In this document: positions 59,042-64,000 of the stretch, one piece after another | Layout: each line of letters opens with the position of its first letter | Position numbering within the stretch: position 1 is the stretch's first letter | Source: Halorussus aquaticus | GTDB taxonomy: Archaea; Halobacteriota; Halobacteria; Halobacteriales; Haladaptataceae | Direction of reading: 5' to 3' | Assembly: GCF_024218795.1 (NCBI RefSeq) | Contig: NZ_CP100400.1 | Span: forward strand, 2,108,001 to 2,172,000 | Length of the DNA: 64,000 bases | Notes under the pieces: model-generated | What the model was told of the DNA's origin: nothing | The model's input: the letters and a program-made list of their open reading frames with translations, nothing else | Database searches by the model: none | Position numbers and translations under genes: made by a program

Positions 59042-59287
59042 TCACCCGCGAATCGCGTCGCTGAGGCGAAACGCGCCGTAGAACAGGAGACCGCCGACCG
59101 CCGTCAGTGCGAGGGCGTCGACGACCAACGGGAGTTCTGGGACGTATTCGCTCACCGTCTCCGCACCCCTCAGGACGAGGACGATGACGGCGATAGCGCC
59201 GACGAAGGCGAACGGGATTGCGACGACGCGACTGATGGACCCGCTGGCCTGTATGTCCTCGCCGGGGGCACCGCTGTCTCCGGGCAT
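59042..59287 (-). CDS. small membrane protein
   Basis: An 81-residue protein with a polar N-terminus (PGDSGAPGEDIQASGSISR) and two hydrophobic segments (about 20-40 and 52-72) ending SDAIRG. MPGDSG at 59287 is taken as the start since the earlier frame lacks coding character. No function can be assigned. It is convergent to the ribosomal operon. Confidence 0.6.
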   Translation of the reverse strand: MPGDSGAPGEDIQASGSISRVVAIPFAFVGAIAVIVLVLRGAETVSEYVPELPLVVDALALTAVGGLLFYGAFRLSDAIRG

Positions 59288-59444
59288 ACTTCGGGTGTAC
59301 CCCGTCACTGTCACGTAAATTTTCGGTTGGAGCAGTTGTCGGCGGCCACTCCAGATGACTGATACTGCCGTCCGTACTGGCTGTGAGCGGGCGGGCCTCT
59401 CGCCCACGAACGTTTAAATCCGAAACCGGGACGAAAGTGCCTCG

Positions 59445-60686
59445 ATGGAGACGCTCGGCGTTCGACTCGCGTTCGGTCCGGTGGCGTCGGCCACGGCGCT
59501 GGCGTTCGTCTTCGGTGGCGTCGCGCTCGGGACGGTCAGCGGACTCACGCCCGGCCTGCACGTCAACAACCTCGCGCTGCTGCTGGCGTCGGTCGCGCCC
59601 GCGGTTCCCGGTCCGCCGAGACTCGTCGGCGCGGCGATGCTCGCGGCGGGCGTCGTCCACTCGTTCCTCGACGCGGTGCCCGCCCTCGCACTCGGAGTCC
59701 CGGACGCCGCGATGGCCGCCACCGCGTTACCCGGCCACCGCCTCGTGATTGCGGGACGGGGTCGGGAGGCGGTGCGACTCTCGGCGCTCGGGAGCGGGTT
59801 GGCCGTCGCGTTCGCGGTCCCCCTCGCGGTTCCCGTCACGCACGGCATGACGGTCGCCTACCCGGTCGTGCGCGCCCACCTCCCGGTCGTTCTCGGCGTC
59901 GTCGTCGCCGTCCTCCTGCTCACTGAGGGATCGGTTCGAGCGTTCGTCGGCGGCGTGGCGGCCTTCCTCGGAAGCGCGACGCTCGGTCACGCCACGCTGG
60001 ATTTGTCCCCCGCCGCGCCGCTCGACGCCGGCGGAATGCTCACGCCGCTGTTCGCTGGTCTGTTCGGCGCCCCGGTCCTGCTGGAGGCCGCCTCCGGGTC
60101 GGGCGTCCCCGAACAGGACGACGCCACCGTCGCGACGTCGCGGCGAACCGTCGCGGTGACCGCGCTTGCCGGGAGCGTCGCCGGTGCGGTCGTGGGCTAC
60201 CTGCCGGGCGTCTCGGCCGCCGTCGCCGCGGTGTTGGCGCTCGCAGTCCTCCCCGGTTCCACCGAGGCCCGCGGGTTCGTGGTGGCGACCAGCGGCGTCA
60301 ACACCGCCAACACCGTCTTCGCGCTCTTCGCCTTGGCGGCGCTCGGCACGCCGAGAACGGGGGTCATGGTGGCGCTCCGAGAAGCGAACGCTCCGGTGAA
60401 CCTCCCGCTCCTGCTCGCCACCGCCGGAATCGCGGGCGTCGCGGGGTTCCTGCTCGTCCTCGGCGTCGGCGACCGCTACCTCCGGACGGTGGGTGCCCTC
60501 GACCAACTCCGACTCTCGACGGGAGTCCTCGTTCTGCTGGCGGGACTCAGTTGGTCGTTCGCCGGTCTCCTCGGCGTCGTCGTCCTCGGAGTGGCGACGC
60601 TCGTGGGACTCGTCCCGGCGAGGTACGGCGCGCGCCGAGTCCACCTGATGGGGGTGTTACTCGGCCCGCTAATCGTCGGCACGTGA
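59445..60686 (+). CDS. TctA-like (DUF112) membrane permease
   Basis: A 413-residue, about 11-12-segment protein. The family signature of tripartite-tricarboxylate TctA permeases appears as ALGTVSGLTPGLHVNN at the N-terminus (about 25-40) and again as VVGYLPGVSAAVAAVLALAV in the second half (about 245-265), showing the internal duplication of the fold (G-x-x-P-G repeats). No TctB or TctC gene is adjacent. Archaeal members often stand alone and may be exporters or channels of unknown substrate. Normal TctA is about 500 residues, so this is a short form. Confidence 0.8.
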   Translation: METLGVRLAFGPVASATALAFVFGGVALGTVSGLTPGLHVNNLALLLASVAPAVPGPPRLVGAAMLAAGVVHSFLDAVPALALGVPDAAMAATALPGHRLVIAGRGREAVRLSALGSGLAVAFAVPLAVPVTHGMTVAYPVVRAHLPVVLGVVVAVLLLTEGSVRAFVGGVAAFLGSATLGHATLDLSPAAPLDAGGMLTPLFAGLFGAPVLLEAASGSGVPEQDDATVATSRRTVAVTALAGSVAGAVVGYLPGVSAAVAAVLALAVLPGSTEARGFVVATSGVNTANTVFALFALAALGTPRTGVMVALREANAPVNLPLLLATAGIAGVAGFLLVLGVGDRYLRTVGALDQLRLSTGVLVLLAGLSWSFAGLLGVVVLGVATLVGLVPARYGARRVHLMGVLLGPLIVGT

Positions 60687-60699
60687 GCGCTATCGGAGT

Positions 60700-61194
60700 T
60701 CAGCGGACGCCGGTCTCCAGAAGCCGTTTGGTCCGGCGGTGGCGGTCCCGGAACATCGGCTCGAATCCGAGCCAACCGAGCGACCCGAGCAGGTCCCGGA
60801 CCACCGGGAGTTCGTACTGCACTCGGTCCCTGACGAGGGTCTCGGCGTCGCTAACCGCGTAGAAGGAGTGGGTGTGTCGCCACGTCGGGAACGGGCCGCC
60901 CTCCATCACGTCCTCGAAGACGGCGGTGCCGTCGCCCTCCTCTCGGCGGGTGATGCGCGACGTCCATCGCTGACGGGGTCCGACGTCGAACGGCCTGAGT
61001 GACATCCGAACCTCCGTTCCGGGGTCTAGCACAGCGGTGGCGTCACGCTCGCTGCCGTCCCGTCCGCGGACGTCCTCGACCCGGAGGTGCATCCAGTCGG
61101 GCGTGAGCGCCTCCAGTCCGCCGACTCGGGAGTGGAACTCCCACACCTCGTCGAGGGGCGCGACGACTCGGACCTCGCGCTGATAGGTGGCCAT
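60700..61194 (-). CDS. SRPBCC-fold ligand-binding protein
   Basis: A 164-residue START/SRPBCC protein: MATYQREVRVVAPLDEVWEFHSRVGGLEALTPDWM is the standard family opening (strand, two helices), followed by strands (RMSLRPFDVGPRQRWTSRITR; DVMEGGPFPTWRHTHSFYAV) and the long C-terminal helix (MFRDRHRRTKRLLETG). These helix-grip proteins bind hydrophobic ligands. The start at 61194 begins the strand; a longer frame upstream is noise. The downstream neighbour is the TctA-like gene, convergently placed. Confidence 0.83.
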   Translation of the reverse strand: MATYQREVRVVAPLDEVWEFHSRVGGLEALTPDWMHLRVEDVRGRDGSERDATAVLDPGTEVRMSLRPFDVGPRQRWTSRITRREEGDGTAVFEDVMEGGPFPTWRHTHSFYAVSDAETLVRDRVQYELPVVRDLLGSLGWLGFEPMFRDRHRRTKRLLETGVR

Positions 61195-61265
61195 CGCACG
61201 TGTGTAGGGACTGCGGGAACCCAATCCTTGTGGTCTCCGGTGGGGCGAGAGGCGACTCGCGGGCG

Positions 61266-61451
61266 TCAGTTCCGAGTCAACAGGACGAAGACGCTCGTCA
61301 GCACGGCACCGACGCCGACGGCTATCGCGGTCAGGTACGCCCCCCGAAGGTAACCGTAGACCGCGGTAGCAGTCAGCGCGACGGCGAACACGAGCAGCGG
61401 TGACGCCGCCGAGCGAATCCGGCGGCCGAGTCGGCCCCACCGGGGCGTCAT
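61266..61451 (-). CDS. small two-span membrane protein coupled to ABC genes
   Basis: A 61-residue protein: basic N-terminus (TPRWGRLGRRIRS), then two hydrophobic segments (about 14-33 and 37-57) ending LLTRN. Its ATG overlaps the stop of the ATPase gene by ATGA (61448-61451), so it is translated from the ABC operon message and may be a transporter accessory or regulatory peptide. No homologous family recognised. Confidence 0.6.
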   Translation of the reverse strand: MTPRWGRLGRRIRSAASPLLVFAVALTATAVYGYLRGAYLTAIAVGVGAVLTSVFVLLTRN

Positions 61452-62575
61452 CGCTCGGTCGCGACCGGGTCGGCCGCGTCGGACGTCTGCTCGGAGAAGG
61501 TCAGTGACTCGCCGGTCCCGGGGTCGAAGTAGTGGAGTTTCGACCGGTCGAACGCGACCCGAACCTCCTCGCCGACGCTCACGTCCACGTCGGGTTCGAC
61601 CGAGGCGTGTATCGTCCGGTCCTCGCCGACTGTCAACTCGAGGACGGTCTTCTCGCCCTGCGGTTCGACCACTTCCACCGTCGCGGGGTAGCCTTCCTCG
61701 GCGACGCCGACGTTCTCCGGTCGGACGCCGAGGACGAGTCGTTCGCCGACGCGGTGTTCGACCTTCGACCGGTGGGCCTCGGACACGTCGTGTTCGAATG
61801 TGCCGTAATCGACCACCAGTCCGGCGTCGCCCCGGCGCAGGTCGCCTTCGAGGAAGTTCATCGAAGGACTCCCGAGGAAGTCAGCGACGAACATGTTCCG
61901 GGGATTCGCGTAGACGAACGTCGGCGGCCCGACCTGCTGAATCTCTCCGGCGTCCATGACGGCGATTTGGTCCGCGAGCGTCATCGCCTCGATCTGGTCG
62001 TGGGTGACGTACACCGTCGTGGTGTCGAGTTCGTCGTGGAGTTTGTTGAGTTCGGCGCGCATCTGGACTCGGAGTTTGGCGTCCAGATTCGAGAGGGGTT
62101 CGTCCATCAGGAACACGTCGGGGTCGCGGACGATGGCGCGGCCGAGGGCCACGCGCTGTTGCTGGCCGCCCGACAGTTCCGAGGGCCTGCGGTCGAGCAG
62201 TTCCCCTATCTGGAGGAGTTCGGCCGCCTCGGCCACGCGCTCCTCGATGACTTCCTCGTCGGTCCCCTGCTGTTCGAGACCGAAGCGCATGTTCTCCTCG
62301 ACGGTCTTGTGGGGGTAGAGCGCGTAGTTCTGGAACACCATCGCGATGTCCCGCTCGTAGGCGCGCCTGTCGTTGACCACCTCGCCGCCGATAGAGACGA
62401 GACCGTCGGTGGCGCGTTCGAGACCGGCGACGAGTCGCAGCGTCGTCGTCTTGCCGCATCCCGACGGGCCGACGAGGACCGTGAAGCTCTCGTCGGGGAT
62501 GTCGAGCGAGACGTGATCGACCGCGACCACGTCCTCGAACTCCTTGACCAGTTCGTCGAGCGTTACTTCGGCCAT
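61448..62575 (-). CDS. sugar ABC transporter ATP-binding protein, UgpC/MsmK/MalK type
   Basis: A 375-residue ATPase. Walker A GPSGCGKTT is at 36-44, Q-loop MVFQNYALYPHKTV near 80-93, ABC signature LSGGQQQR near 134-141, Walker B DVFLMDEPLSNLD. The C-terminal part (about 240-355) is the TOBE-type regulatory domain of MalK relatives (GDAGLVVDYG, LVLGVRPENVGVAEEG). It energises the two permeases encoded upstream in the same strand. The substrate is a sugar, glycerol phosphate or polyol. Confidence 0.9.
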   Translation of the reverse strand: MAEVTLDELVKEFEDVVAVDHVSLDIPDESFTVLVGPSGCGKTTTLRLVAGLERATDGLVSIGGEVVNDRRAYERDIAMVFQNYALYPHKTVEENMRFGLEQQGTDEEVIEERVAEAAELLQIGELLDRRPSELSGGQQQRVALGRAIVRDPDVFLMDEPLSNLDAKLRVQMRAELNKLHDELDTTTVYVTHDQIEAMTLADQIAVMDAGEIQQVGPPTFVYANPRNMFVADFLGSPSMNFLEGDLRRGDAGLVVDYGTFEHDVSEAHRSKVEHRVGERLVLGVRPENVGVAEEGYPATVEVVEPQGEKTVLELTVGEDRTIHASVEPDVDVSVGEEVRVAFDRSKLHYFDPGTGESLTFSEQTSDAADPVATER

Positions 62576-62585
62576 GTGTTTTCCC

Positions 62586-63506
62586 TCATTCCTTGACAGC
62601 TCCTTGAGTCAGTCCGCTGACGATGTACCGCTGGAAGAAGAGGCCGAACAGGATGCCCGGCAGGGCCGCAATCATCCCGCCCGCGGCCAGATGCGCCCAA
62701 TCGACGAAGTCGTCGGCGACGAACAGCGAGACGGCGATTGGGAGCGTCTGGGCCTGCTCGGACGAGGTGAGGACGAGCGCGAAGACGAACTCGTTCCACG
62801 AGAAGATGAACGCCAGAATCGCGGTCGCCGCGATGCCGGGCTTGGCGACCGGGAGGATGATCTTCACGAACCCCTCCCACGTCGAACAGCCGTCTACCTG
62901 TGCCTGCTCGTCCAGACTCCGGGGGACCCCGTCGAAGTAGTTCTTCATTATCCACACCGCGAACGGGAGATTGAAGAACGTGTACGTCAGGACGAGCGCG
63001 ATTCTCGTGTCGTAGAGACTGCCTGTGAGACCGCCGACGAGCGGCGGCTGAGACATTATCTGGAAGAACGGGACGATGAGCGCGATGGGCGGAATCATCC
63101 GCGCGCCGACGATGGAGAGGAGCAACGCCTTGTTGCCGAGGAAGTCGTACCGCGAGAACGTGTAGCCAGAGACTGTCCCGAGCGAGACGACGATGACTGT
63201 CGTGACGCTCGCTACCACGAGACTGTTGAAGGTGTACAGCTCGAACGGCCGATTGGCGAAGATTTCGACGTAGTTCGACACCGTCGGCTCGGCCGGGAAG
63301 AACGTCACGGGGAGGCTAACCACCGCCGACGTCGGCTTCAAGCTGGTGACGAAGATGTAGTAGATGGGGAACCACACCACGAACACGTACAGGCCGAGCA
63401 GGCCGTAGGCGACGAGTCGCTCGCGGACGACGCTCGGCCACTCGTTCTCCGTGTCGAGTCCGAAACTGTCCCGCAATCGGTCCAGATACGATGTTTTCGT
63501 ACTCAT
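62586..63506 (-). CDS. carbohydrate ABC transporter permease, MalG type
   Basis: A 306-residue inner membrane permease with six segments: the first near 33-53 (GLLGLYVFVVWFPIYYIFV), then the binding-protein-dependent transport fold and the EAA loop IDG-like EQAQVDGCSTWEGFVKIILPVAKPG (about 207-231), which contacts the ATPase. The start is placed at 63506, overlapping the stop of the upstream permease (ATGA). A cytoplasmic N-terminal stretch (STKTSYLDRLRDSFGLD) precedes TM1. Confidence 0.9.
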   Translation of the reverse strand: MSTKTSYLDRLRDSFGLDTENEWPSVVRERLVAYGLLGLYVFVVWFPIYYIFVTSLKPTSAVVSLPVTFFPAEPTVSNYVEIFANRPFELYTFNSLVVASVTTVIVVSLGTVSGYTFSRYDFLGNKALLLSIVGARMIPPIALIVPFFQIMSQPPLVGGLTGSLYDTRIALVLTYTFFNLPFAVWIMKNYFDGVPRSLDEQAQVDGCSTWEGFVKIILPVAKPGIAATAILAFIFSWNEFVFALVLTSSEQAQTLPIAVSLFVADDFVDWAHLAAGGMIAALPGILFGLFFQRYIVSGLTQGAVKE

Positions 63507-64000
63507 GTTTCGTAGGGTGACCCACCGAAGACACTGTACAGCACGGCCACGATGGCGAACGTGACCGCCAGCAGCACGACGCCGAGCGCCGCGCCCTCCC
63601 CGGGCGTGTTGAACACCATCGCGGTGCGGTAGAGCCACGAGGCCCAGACCTCGGTCTCCTTGCCGGGACCGCCCTGCGTCATGACCCAGACGAGGTCGAG
63701 CGCGCGGATGTCGAAGATGATGCGGATGGTGAGCGCGACCAGAATCGAGGGCTTGAGGAACGGGTAGGTGACGTTCCAGAAGCGCGACCAGCGACTCGCG
63801 CCGTCCACTTCCGCGGCGTCGTACAACTGCTCCGGGACGTTCTGGAGGCCCGCGAGCAGGATGATGATGATGAACGGCGTGAACACCCACACGTCCGCGA
63901 TTATCAGCGCCATCATCGCCAGCGTCCCGTCCGACAGGAACGCGATGCGGTCGGCGATCAGGCCCAGTCTCACGAGCACGGCGTTGATAGCGCCGTACTG
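63503..64000 (-). CDS. carbohydrate ABC transporter permease, MalF type (partial)
   Basis: The C-terminal part of a permease; the start lies beyond the right edge, and the last visible upstream residues read QYGAINAVLVRLGL, normal for MalF-like proteins. The EAA loop is present as EQLYDAAEVDGASRWSRFWNVTYPFLKPS, and the LDLVWVMTQGGPGKETEVWASWLYRTAM segment is diagnostic for the family. A GTG near 63979 would begin internally and is not the real start. With the MalG-type permease and ATPase it forms one importer; the substrate-binding protein gene should lie further right. Confidence 0.9.
   Translation of the reverse strand, partial: QYGAINAVLVRLGLIADRIAFLSDGTLAMMALIIADVWVFTPFIIIILLAGLQNVPEQLYDAAEVDGASRWSRFWNVTYPFLKPSILVALTIRIIFDIRALDLVWVMTQGGPGKETEVWASWLYRTAMVFNTPGEGAALGVVLLAVTFAIVAVLYSVFGGSPYET

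Overview
The window is a gene-dense piece of a haloarchaeal (class Halobacteria) chromosome. The evidence is a very high G+C content with strong third-position GC, acidic proteins, twin-arginine signals, PGF-type C-terminal anchors, HalOD1 and Htr families, bacterioruberin genes and an archaeal uL1-uL10-P1 operon. The genus cannot be fixed from sequence alone. I see no transposase, integrase, CRISPR array, rRNA gene or replication origin.

Layout. 0-4.3 kb: Trm5, tRNA-Thr(CGT), an acetyltransferase, a small Tat-exported protein, a saccharopine-dehydrogenase-like reductase and an acidic membrane protein. 4.6-9.3 kb: carotenoid block, with crtB convergent to crtD-lyeJ-cruF; these make phytoene and convert lycopene to bacterioruberin (the crtI step is not in the window). 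9.3-14.3 kb: a lipoprotein and a BtuFCD-type importer, with btuF divergent from btuC; a long fold-back sequence lies between btuC and btuD. 14.3-19.8 kb: SRP19 and Gar1, a 937-residue secreted protein built from about 18 Gln/Ala/Gly repeats plus a Thr stalk, a presenilin-type membrane protease, and two small genes. 19.9-27.1 kb: ornithine-cyclodeaminase-like dehydrogenase, MFS transporter, degenerate RecA/KaiC-like protein, a helical unknown divergent from a GGGP-synthase-like protein, a 57-residue zinc ribbon and tRNA-Arg(TCG). 27.3-37.4 kb: a more varied stretch with a berberine-bridge flavoenzyme, two paralogous sensor kinases without regulators, a lipoprotein gene broken by an in-frame TGA, an SDR, a Tat protein ending in a CHEPPGN module, a PurD-like ATP-grasp enzyme and a small bacterial-type acidic protein.

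37.5-51.7 kb: a surface-glycan/lipid-head-group cluster. The forward arm is GT2, alkaline-phosphatase-superfamily enzyme, GT4, myo-inositol-1-phosphate synthase, GT4, GT4, mostly touching or overlapping. The reverse arm holds HalOD1, a Gfo/Idh oxidoreductase, a Tat protein, a GT4 and a second phosphatase-superfamily enzyme divergent from another GT2. Both phosphatase-superfamily proteins carry Thr where sulfatases carry the formylglycine Cys, so phosphotransfer is more likely than sulfate-ester hydrolysis. 51.8-54.4 kb: an Htr transducer with a long acidic tail. 54.8-61.5 kb: a class V aminotransferase, a ZIP-like protein, the uL1-uL10-P1 operon with a structured leader, a TctA-like permease, an SRPBCC protein and small membrane proteins. 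61.4-64 kb: the ATPase and two permeases of a carbohydrate-type ABC importer; the operon runs off the right edge.

Most worth a second look: the repeat protein at 15.2-18.0 kb, the fold-back element between btuC and btuD, the inositol-phosphate synthase inside the glycosyltransferase operon with Thr-type phosphatase-superfamily partners, the CHEPPGN secreted protein, and the nonsense-interrupted lipoprotein.
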